64,000 nt of DNA, from the NCBI GenBank assembly GCA_011009095.1, contig VTPC01001678.1:1-64000 (forward strand), given 5' to 3'. The position numbers and the translations under genes were made by a program. A model generated the notes under the pieces. It searched no databases and had not been told where the DNA came from. It was given only the letters and a program-made list of their open reading frames with translations. Origin of the DNA: Ignelater luminosus (lineage: Eukaryota > Arthropoda > Insecta > Coleoptera > Elateridae). Below, in pieces: positions 23,140 to 36,167 of the stretch (position 1 is its first letter; every line of letters starts with the position of its first letter).

Positions 23140-24900
23140 GGTTTGACTCGAGTCCTTCTTGTACTGCGGTTGCTATTGGTTTTACTTCTAAGTTTGGTTT
23201 GTTTTGAGATCTCCCTTTTTGTTAACATTGCATTTTTTCGATTGAAAGGTTTACCTGCTGTTCATAGTTCTTCCAGCCTACCACCATGTGTAATTACTGA
23301 ATCCAGATACTTAAAATTATGCATTCGCTTCAGATGTTCTAGCTTTATTGTGCGGTTTATTATTTGTTTTATTTTTGTCGATTTTTATGTTTTTATTATC
23401 TCGTTATCTGTTTATTCATCTTTTGCTACTAAAATAAGTATTTAGGTATATCATCTGTGTAGCATATTTCTTGTTCTCCAATCTTTTTTGTTTTCCAGTA
23501 GCAGATCTTGCTTGATTTCTTTATTTGCTTGTTTAATGGCCTTTTCCAGAATCAGAAAGAATAATAGAGGACTCAAGATACCTCTTTGCTTTACCTCTTT
23601 TTAAAGTTCTAAAAATGTTTAAAATCTCATGTCGTGCTCTTACATAACTTTCTATAAATTTTCATCATAGGGACTTTGTACACTCTGATTTATTTTGTTG
23701 AAGTTGAATTCCCATGTTTTGTAATTCTTCATGTCTTTCCTATTTACTTTGTCAAGCTTTTTCAAGATTTATTAAAGCATATGTGCACATTTTCTTCTTT
23801 TCTCTTAGTTACCGCAGTAAAAAATGGCATTTTGAGTTCCTCTAGTAGGTCTAAATCCATATTGTCAAAGAATTCCTTAATTAATTCTATAAAACTTTCT
23901 GACATGGCTTTTATCATTTCTGTTGTTTTCTGATTATAACCAGGCGCTTTCCCTACTTTAGATTATTTTCATTCCTTTTTCAATCTCTCGTCTGCTTTTT
24001 CTTGTCCGACATTTTGTGTTAACTGTACATTTTCATTTTCATTTTCTTTTTCTATATTATGTTAGTTATGTCTTCACCCTTCAATAACAGCGTGAAATAC
24101 TACGGCCACTTTTCCATTATTTTTCCTCTTCTGTGATAATGTGTCACCATCTTTAATGGTTTTAAAAGTTGGTGTTTTTCTATCTCTTGTATTTTGTAAA
24201 ACAGCTTTTGATTTTTGTTGTACCTTGCGATCATCTTTTCTTCAAACTTAGTCCAGGTTTTCTGTATTTCTTCTTTGACGATTTTTTAAATTTTTATTTT
24301 GATTTATATTCTTCAGTGGTTTTGGTCTTTGGTATTTCTTCCCTTCTTCCTTTATCTTTTTACTGCTAGTTTTACTTTTTCTTTCTAAAAACCACTTTTT
24401 ACCACTGTTTATGTTTTTCTACTCTTCCATTTAAATCTTTTGTTGTAATTACTTTCTGTTTACCACTGTCAATTTGTTGTTGTAGTTGGTTCATTTATTC
24501 ATTTCTTTTCTTTTCTCGCATTTTCCTTTGGACTGTATACTATCACTGACATACATCCTTCTACATACACCATTTTTGCTTAATGTCAATATCCTCCCAG
24601 TTACATATTTTTTATACATGTATAGATAATTCTTCCGTCATTGCTAAACATGCTACTCTCGCCTTTTTTTCCTATGCCTACCCCAGATCAAAACATCAAG
24701 TATCCATGTTCAGATTTTTACGCCCTTTGCTTATGTTTGTCTTTATTTCTTTCCTAAAGTTATGCTGTGCATCTTTATGCTTTTTCTCTCTTATTTGTAG
24801 TTGTTTTTTCGGTTTTTATTTTAACATTTTTTGTTTTTGTTTTTCCTATTCCAGAATTGCAAATGAATTTATTATCTAATAGAGTAGTAAAAACTCTGTC
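23140..24900 (-). mobile_element. Degenerate LINE (RTE-like), RT and linker
   Basis: In minus-strand order, a charged linker (24900-24000) leads to an RT fingers piece, QYGFRPTRGTQNAIFYCG (about 23895-23840). The palm piece EVKQRGILSPLLFFLILEKA follows with IKQANKEIKQDLL (about 23595-23490), the 'GVRQGDPLSPLLF' motif. A thumb piece, LKRMHNFKYLDSVITHGG (about 23335-23265), comes last. Motif order matches an APE LINE, but frames change several times and FADD is not visible. It probably belongs to the same family as the copy at 15.2-18.9 kb. Confidence 0.65.
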
Positions 24901-25574
24901 TTATAATAATAAAAATATTTTATACTAGATGACAAAAGGGTGCTAACCAGAGCTTATATAGAAAAGGTAGATTGTACAGAATGTAAATTCAGATAAGAGA
25001 AACCATGAAAAGTGATCACATTGGTCGCTAAATGTCGTGACAATAAAGCCCTATCCAATGCAGCAGCTACTTATTTGCCTGTATTTACTTACATGCGCTT
25101 CCATAAAGGCAAATGAAATTAATATACAAAGATCACAAACTATTGGGGAATCAATATCAAGCAATGCGATTCAAATTCAAATGAAACAGAACCAGTTTTG
25201 GTATGTATTGACTATCTAATTTACAATTCTATCAGAATTAAACCTGGAAATTTTACCAAAAAACAATCAAGAAGTTGTAAAATGATAGAGAAGACTCATT
25301 ATATGTCTAACGAGCACAATATTGAGAACTTAACCTGATTTATGCTCATCAGTGTATACCTAAGTAACTCTGAATCGATTTCAAAGTTTAAGGTACGTGC
25401 GACAATGCTGCTAGAAAGACGTTGAAAACTGTACCTACTTACTTTGTTGTATATGAACAGTAAAGAATATGAAGATTCAAACGGGAGATACGTTAGCATT
25501 AATGATACGAAGTCAACATTGGATGATGTTTTCAAAATAAATGGCTGACATATGTTATCATTTTATTTGCGAGA
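24901..25574. other. Intergenic, nothing recognised
   Basis: AT-rich; a 60-codon plus-strand ORF near 25037 shows no family resemblance. Confidence 0.35.
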
Positions 25575-25845
25575 AGGTGGGCTCTGTATAGGGTTCGGGC
25601 AACACGCATCATCAAATTACATCAGCCAATCAAATTTCAAATGTTTCAAATATGGTTGCCTGGGGAATAAACGAACAGTTTAGTTTTACACATTGACTGG
25701 GTTCTTGAGATGTTTCCAATAGGCTTTAATAATTAAAAATATTATAGTTATTAGCTTATTTATCATTTATTACAGAATATATAGGTTAGGTTAGTTGTTT
25801 ACTTTCCAGACAGCCTTGTGATACCCAAGCCCTACAGTTAGTGTT
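25575..25845 (-). repeat. Dispersed repeat, copy 2 (inverse of 11105-11425)
   Basis: Read on the minus strand, it follows copy 1: ACTAACCTAACCT, AAAGCCTATTGGAAAC, TTTATTCCCCAGGCAACCAT, GATTGGCTGATGTAATTTGA and TGCGTGTTGCCCGA. The outer end is GGGCTCTGTATAGGGTTCGG. It has no neighbouring piggyBac coding sequence, which suggests an independent short element or solo end. Confidence 0.65.
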
Positions 25846-26546
25846 ATGTTAGATGTTAAAAGGGTTGCCTAAACTAAAATACTATTTTAGTTAGAATATT
25901 TGAGATGAAGATGGAATATTGAGGAATATGCTGATGTTATTTAAATTGCACATTTAAGTTATTGAAAACATTAACGTTAATGGCAATTTTGTTTATTTGT
26001 TATTTAAATCAAAGTTGTATCTACTGTTTTAATGGTTATGTACAAATACAGTAGTATAATGAACATTTAAAATTATCTGCAGTAACTTGAGCAAATCATA
26101 ATGTGTTGAGTTTTATTACCTAATATATTAGGACACTAAAAATTACAAAAACTTATTGCTTTAGCAACGCAGCGTTTCTAACAATATTTTAAGTTGTTTT
26201 GAATAATTTAAAGAAAACAAATATGAATATCCTTATCTCAGAAATAGTTAATTGCAGTAGAAGTTAACAAAAACAAGAATTCCATTAAATAGAAAATAAG
26301 ATTAGAATAAAAAAATAAAAAGATTTTTGTAAATGAACACATTAACTTTATTTCTTATTTATCAACAGTGAATTGTTTTATTACAAACATACAAACATTG
26401 CTCAACACAGAAGATCATAATTATTACATATTACAAAAATATAGAAAATAAACTTCCTATTTAATACAATAATTTATAATCGAACAAAACTTATTCAGTT
26501 ATTCTTATCTGGATTGTACAGTGATAGACATAAGATTTGCAGAATA
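25846..26546. other. 3' flank of GST-C
   Basis: AT-rich; no separate gene. An AATAAA on the minus strand about 195 nt past the GST-C stop (near 26350) could serve as its polyadenylation signal. Confidence 0.35.
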
Positions 26547-29500
26547 TTAAGCCAGTTTGCTCTTGATAAATCCAACCAATTTGTCCAATCCAACTTGATT
26601 AGCTTCTTGGTAGTACGGAAGAGCTTGCATGCGGCTCAACCAAGCTGACAAACGAGGTTGTTTTTCTTTATCGATAGGTATGAAAGATGAAGCTGTAGAA
26701 AGTGAAGAAGCAAGACAAAGGTCAGCAATAGTTAGATGATCTCCAGCAAAGTAATCTTTGCCTTCTAAGAAGGATTCAAGTGTTGCATATGCTTGTGAAA
26801 CCAATTCTGCTTTTTCTGGAGGAATTGTTTTTGCTCCTTCCCTTATAATTGGACCCTATAAATAAAAATTATTATAATCATCTATTTATACATAAAATAA
26901 AACGCAAATGCATGATTATTTATTGGTGCAAAGTGCAACTAACATTAAGATAAAATATAGGAAGGAACTTACAACGATCGCACCAAATCTTGGTTGAATG
27001 ACACTAGAGTTGTAATGTAAACGCTGATCAACAATTCCACGTTTTTGTAAATCTTTGGGATATAAAGAATCATCTTTTCCATATTTTCCAACCAGGTAAG
27101 CATTGATGGCGTGACTGTCCCAAAGAATATAACCATTATCATTGAGTGTGGGTACTGTGTGTTGAGGGTTCATCTTAAAAAAAAAAAAAAAATTAAAATT
27201 ATTTAGATTTAAATAAATCAAATGACTATTAATCTTTAATTATTAGTATTAATGTAATAGTTAAGTATAAGCAATAACATTTAATTAAAATATCATATCA
27301 TTGCCAAGATAAATATTTAAATAAAAAGAGGATTTTCTAGTTTTTCTATTTCCTTTATGGGGAACCAGACAAACCACATATCACGATTGTACTAGCAGAA
27401 ATTGGTTTGTTTGGTTGTCGTTTATGATAAGGATATATTTTAATTATTGATTAGTTAATAAATTGCTAAAATTTAAATTGAAGTCTTTTATTTAAATTAT
27501 GTGAAAACGCTATTCATTTTTAAAAATAAGATGTTTTGGCGGGAATTTCAAAATTATAACAAAAAAAAAACTAAATTATGACTGTTGCCTTGAAATTAAT
27601 TTACTGGAAAATTTTGTAGATTTCCACTTGATGCCATTAAAATCTAAAAAAAATGTTTCAGCAGATTTACTATTTGCGGATGTGATTTAATTCCTAAGAA
27701 TTTTATAATAGCTGTAGGTATTAGTACTTTAATCTTTAAACGTCAATGTCCTTAATAAAATCTGCAACATTTTGTGGTTATAAAAATTCCATACTGGATA
27801 AAGAAATAATTGTGGTTTGGTTTTCAAGATTAACATTTCTTTGTGATTTTTCAAAGGACATTGATATTTTAAAGTTTGGATTTTTAACCGTAACCGCAGT
27901 TTTAATGTGTCAAATTTAACATTTTGTAGCATTAATCATACTGGCCATCTGCTTGCATTATTCTATACACATTATATTATGACATCAATTCTAAAATATT
28001 ATTATTTACTTGTCACACTTACAAACACGTATGTATCTATATAAAGCTACATTTACATTGCATTTTCTTCAAGGACATTCACTTCAAAGTATTTGGTACC
28101 GTAATCGAATGAATAATTGAAAGCACGCAACACACTGATTATGTAATTGGGATTTTAATGCAAAAGCACGTTTGCATTGAGGTTCTTTAAAATAAATACT
28201 TTATACATTTTCTTGGTTTGGCTGGGAAAAAAAATTAGTGATATGTGGTTGATTACATAAGAAAAAAAGATAGAATTAAAGAAAATATTATTATTATATT
28301 AAAATACATTTTCATCGAGCTTCACTAACTTATTTTTTGGTTTTTAATCTCATAATATTAATCCCATATTTAATGCCAAAAAGGATAGGTAGGACATAAC
28401 TTACAGTTAGCTACCAGGATAGGTTGGAAGTGAAGAATCAGTCAAAAGAAGATATTCTAGTGATTTTGGTTATTGTGTGATAGGTGAATAGTACATCAAC
28501 ATGCCAGATAAAACTAAGGAAAAAAAACCTAAAAATAAAGTTACATAGATGATGAGAAATTGTAAACCTTGAATTTAGCTTGAAAGAAAGTAAGAAAAGG
28601 TTTGAGAAATAGGCACTGATATTAAAAGTCAACAGTAGAAATTTTGATGTATATACTAGATGACGGGATAATACCCACCGAGTTAATAGATCAGGACATT
28701 TAGCTATAGTAACTGAAAAGAAGAAATAAAAGGAGCATTTGAATTTTTTAAACCCTGTAGATCACAATTAAATTAGAAAGATCAATAGAAACAATATCAA
28801 ATATTATTTTAGTTGAAGAAATCATGGTCATTGTCAGTGGCCATAGTAGGTATAAGAGTTTTGCACTTTATCATGACTGGTGATGAAAAGATTATTTTTT
28901 AGGTTACAGACATACATGCCATATAGAATGAGGCAATAGTAATATGAATATGTATATATCATCAGACAACCCTTTCTTAATAGGGAACAACCTTTTGGAA
29001 TAGAAGTTGCCTTAAACCATGATATAAACTGTTCCATTGCATCCTGAATAATCAGCTGAGCACTAATTTAAGAAATGAATTAAACAGAATAGCATAAAGA
29101 TGTGTTCAAGTTTATTAAAAAACAATAATTAAAATATTATAGAAAAATATATCTAAATATGAAAGATAACAGGCTTGAGAACCTGGAAGATAAAAGTAGA
29201 TGAACATTTTTTGTATGGATATTTGATTTATAGGGCTCAACAAAATTATGTTAAGCCAATAGAAGTTTCCTCATCTTGAAACACAGGAATATCTTGAAAT
29301 AGTTGTACTTAGTTATTGGTTTCTTAGTGAAACTTAATGCTAGCAGTGCAAATGGTCTTTTTCTGGCCAAAGATAAAAGAGTCAGAATTCTGATCTATAT
29401 TGTTTTTGTAATAATTGCATGCTAATTCTTAAAAGGAAATTCATCTAATTGGCTAAGATAATAATGGGAGTTATGGTCGCTGATAATTCTGAAATTTCCA

Positions 29501-30683
29501 ACTCGAGTTCCAATTGAAATGTATTCAGCAAAAGAAGCTAAATCAAGGTAGAACAAACTTTGATATTTAATCAAGAAGTGGTTCAAGTGGTAGAAGGAGT
29601 TTTTAAAATCACCAGATAAATGGCAAAGTACTAAGTACTTAAAAAGCAAAAAAAAATTAATCTAAGTTTCTTTCTCTCTGTGGTAAAATCTATTTTAGTT
29701 AGAAGATATTAAGAAAATAGGCAGTTTTTAAAATTTTGGCCCCAAATATTAAATTGCCATGGTTTGACCATTTTTTGACTAATCTTAATGTTGCTTCAAA
29801 TACTGAGTTGAAGAGAGAATTTAGAAATTTTATAAAATGCAGTAGTTGTCATTCTAAACGGTATTATCATAAGTATAATATCACAAGCGTTGATAATTTA
29901 ATACGAGAGTAACCTTTGAAAAAAGTAGAAAACTAGAAACATTTTGTCTAATCAAAATTAGAAATTTATCTAACTTCTTGGGTGGGCTAAAACCCAACTG
30001 CGATCTTAATTATTATTGATAACTTGTTGTAACATTGCTGTAGAGGTAAAAACTTTATAAAAAACAGTTGAAGTTGGAAGAGTTATTTAAAAAAAACTAA
30101 TTTATTCTTTTATGATAATTTTGTTTTCGTTCAACTAATTAAATTATCAAACCAAACATTATCATTAAATGTATCAGTAATATTCTAAATTGTAATTTCT
30201 AAGAATATTTTCTAGTTTTGAGAGAGCATGACAAAGCCACAAAGCGCCGGTTAAAATTAACTTTTCAAGGTTAATGCCGAGGATCCACTTAATAGTGTCA
30301 GTTTCCCATACAAGATTCAAGGTTAGCCAAGCCCTCTTAATCGAGTTGACATAATGTATGTTTCGAATATTACTATATATACAACCACTAATTATTAATT
30401 ACTGATTACAGTAGAATCTGTTCATAAAATTAAAATTTTAAATAAAAATTAAGACAATAAATTAGGTTTTATGTAAAAAAAACTATTCAAAATTTTGTAA
30501 AATTGTTAATTTTCATTTTAAAATTTCCCCATTATTACTTACCTTAAGATATTCTGGTTTAAGATGTTCACCAGCAAAAAGATTTACTGGTTTCAAATCC
30601 AATTCGAGTCCAAGGGCCTTAGAGGTCAAAAGTACAGATCTTACAGGTGGGCTTACATCGGTGTAGTACAATGTTGGGGCCAT
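26547..30683 (-). CDS. Glutathione S-transferase, epsilon class (GST-C), long first intron
   Basis: Exons are 30683-30543 (47 codons), 27173-26973 (67) and 26855-26547 (102 plus stop), giving 216 aa. The first intron is about 3.37 kb and holds nothing I recognise; the second is 117 nt. Both are phase 0 with GT-AG ends, and no other GST exon lies between, so the pairing is secure. All usual site residues are present: Ser11 in DVSPPVRSVLLT, GEH (His40), NPQH (His52), WDSHAI, and GDHLTIADL in the C-terminal domain. This is the most canonical member and has the clearest promoter (TATAAAA plus TGACTCA upstream). It is a candidate for the inducible or ancestral gene of the array. Confidence 0.93.
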
Positions 30684-30796
30684 TTTGTATCTTCAATATG
30701 AAAAGACCGGCTGTCAAAATATTTAATCGCACGTCCACACTCAACGACTGCTCGATACAAACTAACTTGTTTAGTTTTAATTCCTGTAGTTCGAGT

Positions 30797-30842
30797 TTTT
30801 ATAGCTCGCATAGGTAATGTTTGAACGTTTTGAACTGACTCA
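30797..30842 (-). promoter_or_regulatory. Candidate GST-C promoter: TATA box plus TGAGTCA
   Basis: On the minus strand TATAAAA lies at 30803-30797, about 115 bp before the ATG. TGAGTCA lies at 30842-30836, about 35 bp further upstream. TGAGTCA is the shared core of AP-1 and of CncC/Maf sites, which drive detoxification genes in insects. The extra flanking bases that make a site CncC-specific are not a clear match. Confidence 0.45.
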
Positions 30843-31054
30843 CTGGAAATCAATGTTTTATGGGTCTTCCTTATGGTGACGTATTTTTTTAATCAAAAAA
30901 TTCCCGACAAAAACCGTAATTTTTTGCGTGTTAACGGTGACCATGAGGAAAAAAATCATAATAATTAGAGAAAGTTAATTACTTCGATTATCTTTTAATG
31001 AAAGTATTGTTATTTACATTTTTTCAATGCTACATACATACATTATAGTTTTTA

Positions 31055-32051
31055 TTATTGCAATCTACGTTTTATTGCTTCAATATACTTATTTAAAGGT
31101 ATTTGATTGGCTTCGTTATAATATGGAAGTTCTTGCATGCGACTTAACCATTTCTTCAATTTAGGACATTTTTTAGCCTCAATAGGAATGATAGGATCCA
31201 GTGAAGAGATTGACGCTACCAAACTAAAATCAGCTACCGTTAATTCATTTCCGGCCATGTATTCATCCTGTAGAAATTCTTCTAGAATATCGTAAGCATT
31301 TAAAACATCCTGTGCTTTATCGCCGGGAATTTCATTTATCTCTCCTAGAAATAGGCGGCGCTGAAAAACCATTAAAAAACCAAATTCGATTACAATGTGT
31401 AAATAATAATTATTACGTACTAGAATCAGACGCATCCTTGGTTGGACAACGCCTCCATTAAAATGCAGGCGTTGGCAGACAATGCTTCGTTTCTGCAGAT
31501 CTTTCGGGTATAAACAATCATTCTTTTGATACTTCTCTGCTAGATAAGAAATTATAGCATGGCTGTCCCATAAGACGAAACCATTATCATTTAATGTTGG
31601 CACGGTAGCTTGTGGATTTAGCTAAAATTAGTTTCCAAATTTAGTAAGGGTATATTCCAAGGATATGCAAAAATAATCAATAACCCCCGTAAAGTGGGCC
31701 ACCATATATAATGTATGTAATCTTATTAGTATGACGAAGCTAATTTTCTAGGTCAATTATTTGGCAACATTATTATCATTTTAGTGATGTATTGTTTTAT
31801 TTTATTGTACAACTGTTATTTATGTAAAACTTTATTATGTATACAACAAATCCATTTTGCGATATTGATCAAGAAAATAGGGATGGCTTTGATAATACTA
31901 AATTACAAACCTTTTTGAATTCTGAGGTTTTGTGCTCACCAGTCAGTAAATTAACTGAAATCAACTCTAATCCAAGATTTAAAGCTTTTGCTGTTAAAAA
32001 TACACTTCTTACTGGTGGACTTACGTCCATGTAATATAATTTTGGTTTCAT
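31055..32051 (-). CDS. Glutathione S-transferase, epsilon class (GST-D)
   Basis: Exons are 32051-31911 (47 codons), 31621-31421 (67) and 31360-31055 (101 plus stop), giving 215 aa; introns are 289 and 60 nt, phase 0. I chose ATG 32051 (MKPKLYYMDVSPP); it has A at -3 and aligns with the other members. Ser11 and GEH (His40) are present, as is WDSHAI. Odd points: NPQH is NPQA, so the glutathione-site His52 equivalent is Ala, and KYGKDDSLY is KYQKNDCLY. The 60-nt second intron is in frame and stop-free, so its retention would add 20 residues without truncation. The C-terminal domain (GNELTVADFSLVASI) is complete. It may have altered or lost glutathione turnover. Confidence 0.9.
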
Positions 32052-32069
32052 CTTCAGTTTGTTCAAATG

Positions 32070-32770
32070 TTTATTAAACCTAAACTAAAAGATTCTTGAA
32101 ACTAAATATCTAATACAGTTATTATTACAGCTATTCTTTGACTGATAAAACTTATCGGAAGAATTGATAAAGCACCTAAGAGAGTATTGTGTAATATGAT
32201 ACTTAAATTCGAGAAAAACAATTTGTGTGACACTTTAGTCTTAGTTTAATTAGAAAGCTTGTCATTGATTTAAAATACACAGTTTATCTTTCTATGTCGA
32301 GGGTGCCAATAGTAACTTGTTAGTTTCAAATGGAGCATTCTCTCTCTTTTTAGATTTTGGATGGAACATTTTCTGATAGCCTGTGTTTTCCAAAAAAGCT
32401 ATTTGCATTTTAAGTATAGCTAATTTCTATTCTTTCTTATTTGCAACCACAAAGAATAAAATGAAAGATTATTTGTGTAGAATCGCAAGCAGTGTTAGAA
32501 TCAAACAAATGTCATGGAATCTATGTAAATTTTGTGATAGATTATGCTGAACAAATGCGTTAGCATAAACGAGACGGTCAGTGTTTGATTATTCGCCTAT
32601 TTGGTCACCACTTGGTGGTAAATATGCTGGTAATCTATGGTAATGTTAATGAGTAAGAATTATTTTGGATGGTTGGGTTTTGACTAGTCAGCATAGATCG
32701 TCTCACTATAACATTCTTTGATTATTATAGAGCTGAAGAATCAACAAATTTTGATATTTCTTAGTTTCAC
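32070..32770. other. Spacer upstream of GST-D
   Basis: CTTTTAGTTTAGG on the minus strand (about 32091-32079), about 30 bp before the GST-D ATG, resembles the promoter motif of GST-E to H. Otherwise nothing recognised. Confidence 0.35.
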
Positions 32771-32775
32771 TTTCA

Positions 32776-34760
32776 ATGGTATCATTGAGCTTGTTAAATA
32801 TAGGTGGTACCTTAGTTAATCTTCCACTTACATTCAAGTTACTGGAATTCACACTATCGAGTTTTAATTTAGACTCATGTCGTCATCATCGATCAAGAAT
32901 TAAGAACTCTGACCACTGCAAAAGAAAATTAGACTTTACAAGCAAAGCAAAACATGAGACTCCAGCAGTGGTAAGAATAACATCGAAAGATTAAAAAACC
33001 TAACAGCGCAGATGCTGTACCAATCAAGATTAAGCAGAGAATTCACGGATGGAAAATCAGACCATGGACAAAATATAGAATGGAATTACATACTCGAAGC
33101 TTTAGAACAAAAAAGACCAAAGAAAAAGCGAAGCTACAAAAACTTCCTGATTCACGGAAGAAACAAGAGCATTCGCGCTGACAAGGAAGTAATACCTTTC
33201 TAAAATATACAAGTGCCCCTCAGAAGAAGAATATCAGTGATATAAAAAAAACAAACTATAGAATAAATCAAGAAGATGTAAAGAAGAATATCAGGAACGT
33301 TACTGGAGCACGACTTGTGCTGAAAGACGTCTACGGAAAACACTACAGAAACAAAAGAAGATTGAAAATAAATACGTTAACATAAACAGTATACTACTTG
33401 TACCGACTTTCCGCTCATAGGAATAATAATGTGCGTGAAGAGTCTAAATGGTATAGGTTTAAGTAAGACGGAATGTTTAAAATGCAAGTAGATGATGAAT
33501 GGTGGAATGTTCTATCACTGCCTTACTATCAGGATGTCAGGTAACACCCAGTGTACACAGAAGAATGGACAGCCTGCTTGAAGGAATTATTTGATCAAGC
33601 TAAACAAAGATTCTAATAAATCAAGCTTTTGCAAAACAACCGCCAACCCTAGCAAAATCATGATTAAGGCATATTTTAAAAAGAAATTATAGAGAAAACA
33701 ATCAACTAAAGAACAGAACATTCTTAGGGGCTGATTCAATCACCAATGAAATGATAAAATACGGGAAACAAACACTTCTTGAATAGATACAAAAAGCAGC
33801 CTCACAATGTTCATTTATAGAAAAGATGACTGCAAAAATACGAAAAACTTTAGATGCGTCCCCTAAAGATAAGCTACAGGAGATAACTGAAACCTCAGAA
33901 GAACGGGAATGTGAGAAAAACAGAGATTCAACAGATGCAATATTTATAATCCGTCAAACCATTGAAAAGTCGATAGAATACAATCATTTGGCTTACTTGT
34001 GCTTTATAAAACTGACAAAGGCCTCAAGAAACAAGGAAAAAACAAAGATACCACGTGATCTTTAGTTTTTGATGTAGAATTCAAATCCGAAGTCAAAATT
34101 TCAAAATTTAAAAAATGCAGACAGACATACATACATACAGATTGACAGACTTCGCAAATTCAGTAATAACTCATTCGGAGTTCGTTGAAAATTAAATATG
34201 CAGTTCTAGTTACAGACAACGAAGATGCTCTCCAAACATTGACACATCAATTGAACACAACAGGTAAGAGGTATAATCTGCAGATGTGACCGTAAAAAAC
34301 GAAATTTATGGTCATATTCAAAGATTCCAAGAAACGTAAGATACAAATAGAAGAATCTGTTGTGGAACAGATAATGCGTTTCAAGTACCTAGGAGTTGAA
34401 GCAGCAAGCCACCCACCATTATCTGATCGGATATAGATAAGTATATGAGAAATACAGAACTGAAAGTACTGAGGTCAACAATAAGCGTTACTATCCGGGA
34501 CAAACAGATTCTATAAGAAAAAAAATGCAATGTAGAAGACGTAGTTAAAGGGACAAAAGTAGAAAAAAAAAGTAGTAAGAACACGTTGAAGAACGACCAA
34601 GAGGGAAAGGACCGCTAAGAAGACTATCCATAAGATGAGCTCAAAGCTGGTTCTCCTTGTCCATAGAATGAGGAACGCCAAACAAAAAATATCCCTAGGT
34701 TCTGTCTGCGTTTTCATGCTATAAATAATAAACAGGAGTCTGTATTCAGTCAATGACGGG
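32776..34760 (+). mobile_element. Degenerate LINE (RTE-like), plus strand
   Basis: Plus-strand pieces follow LINE order. A linker with HGQNIEWNYILEALEQ comes first (about 33060-33110). RT fingers RDSTDAIFIIRQTIEKSIEY continue NHLAYLCFIKLTKAS (33925-34030), matching 'ST-DAIF-LRQ-IEK' up to motif A with its Asp replaced. A thumb part then gives VVEQIMRFKYLGVEA (about 34360-34405). A C-terminal tail with IRDKQIL follows. Palm motifs B and C are missing or garbled, so it is a dead copy. Confidence 0.65.
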
Positions 34761-36167
34761 CTAATTCAAAAAGCCCTAGTAGCTATGAATGGATTCTAAA
34801 AGAGATAGTATTGACTTACCTGCCAAACCATATAATATGTAAATACAATAGTTTCGTAGGGTTTCTAAATCTATATCTATCTTCTAAGAACTGTACGTAC
34901 AATTCTGATAGAAATGTATTTGAGGAAAGAAATGGAAGCTAATATTGTCTATACTGCTTGCAGAAGACTTATCAAGAGAGATGATAAACAGGCATGCTGA
35001 TTGGAACTCTGCGTGACGCCGTTTTCTATATCGACAAAAAAACTGGCAGTATCCAGTCGAACCTGGATCATTTAGTTTGAAATAAAACTATTGATTATAC
35101 CCTTTTAAGATATTGAGTTATCAAGGCATGTGTCTATACCGAAAAATAAGGCAACCATATGCTATTGTACGGGAAAGTTGCTATGATAGCTGAAGTTATC
35201 TAATGAGTGCAAAAATAAATAATTGTGGCTTCTGAGATATCAAACAACAAACAATTTACCTATACAGCTAGTCAGGGAGAAAAAAGTCTTTAGCTCGTTA
35301 TTTGTTCGATGCTAAAAGAGTTGTCTCGGCAAAAATCCTACTATTTTCTTGATAATATAAAAAGAACTACAAAACATCTTACAATTAAAGGAACTATATA
35401 CTATAATTTTTCTATGATTTTAAAAGTGGCTAGTAAATAAATTCAAATATTCTTTCTTCGGCTTCCAAACTATTTTGGCCTTGAGGTCTCTAGTCTCCTG
35501 GACTTGTGTTTGAATGAAGGTAAATGTGGGAGTTTTTAGGTAAACCTCCATCTATCGTATTACATATATGCAATTGCTAACTACAGAGCTAGGATTTAAA
35601 TTTAGTCTTCGAGCTTTTCGCCTTTCTTGGAGCATTATTAATCTGACGTTAGACCAAAAAGGGACCAAAAAACATAGAAGAATAGCGACAATGACAAAGA
35701 GCAGGGCTACATGGTAGGAAACACAAAGATCGAGAACCATAAGGAAGAAACAAAGCAAATATGAAAGAATCCAAAGTCGATATGTATCGACGATGGGACG
35801 TTGTCGGTTGATTCAGACTAGCTAAAGTGTAGAAGCGTCTGTTTAAAGAGAGGATAGGACCAAAGCATTGTGTGCGAACTTAAAAAAACAAAAATGTAAA
35901 TTGCTATTTCTTCCAGATTTTTGTGTTCTATTGTTACTTTTATTTTATATTTTAGGTACTAATCTCGTGCAAACAAGTCTGAGTCCTTAGGGCAGTCGAA
36001 GAAAGTTTAACTTAGCTAGATCAAACGAACTTGATTTTTTGAAATATTTTACTGTTAGACCCTTTGACATCTAGGAATTTTAGTCTTCAAGGTTTTACGA
36101 CTGTAAAGTGATTTTTGGAAACATGTCGTGTTTGCGAAACACGTAGAAGCCGGTTGAACATGCTATA
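34761..36167. other. Intergenic, nothing recognised
   Basis: AT-rich with scattered short ORFs of no recognised family. Confidence 0.4.

Noticed and set aside
23143-24879. Plus-strand hydrophobic ORFs resembling membrane proteins
   Set aside because: Antisense of LINE coding; the minus strand explains the region with ordered RT motifs.
25037-25219. Possible small secreted peptide with a hydrophobic start
   Set aside because: No convincing start context, splice sites or cleavage motif; too short to support.
30543-30683. Lone GST exon 1 as a separate pseudogene
   Set aside because: Its phase-0 donor, strand and the absence of another exon 1 before 27173 make it the first exon of GST-C with a long intron.
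31837-32034. 65-codon plus-strand ORF
   Set aside because: Antisense of GST-D exon 1.
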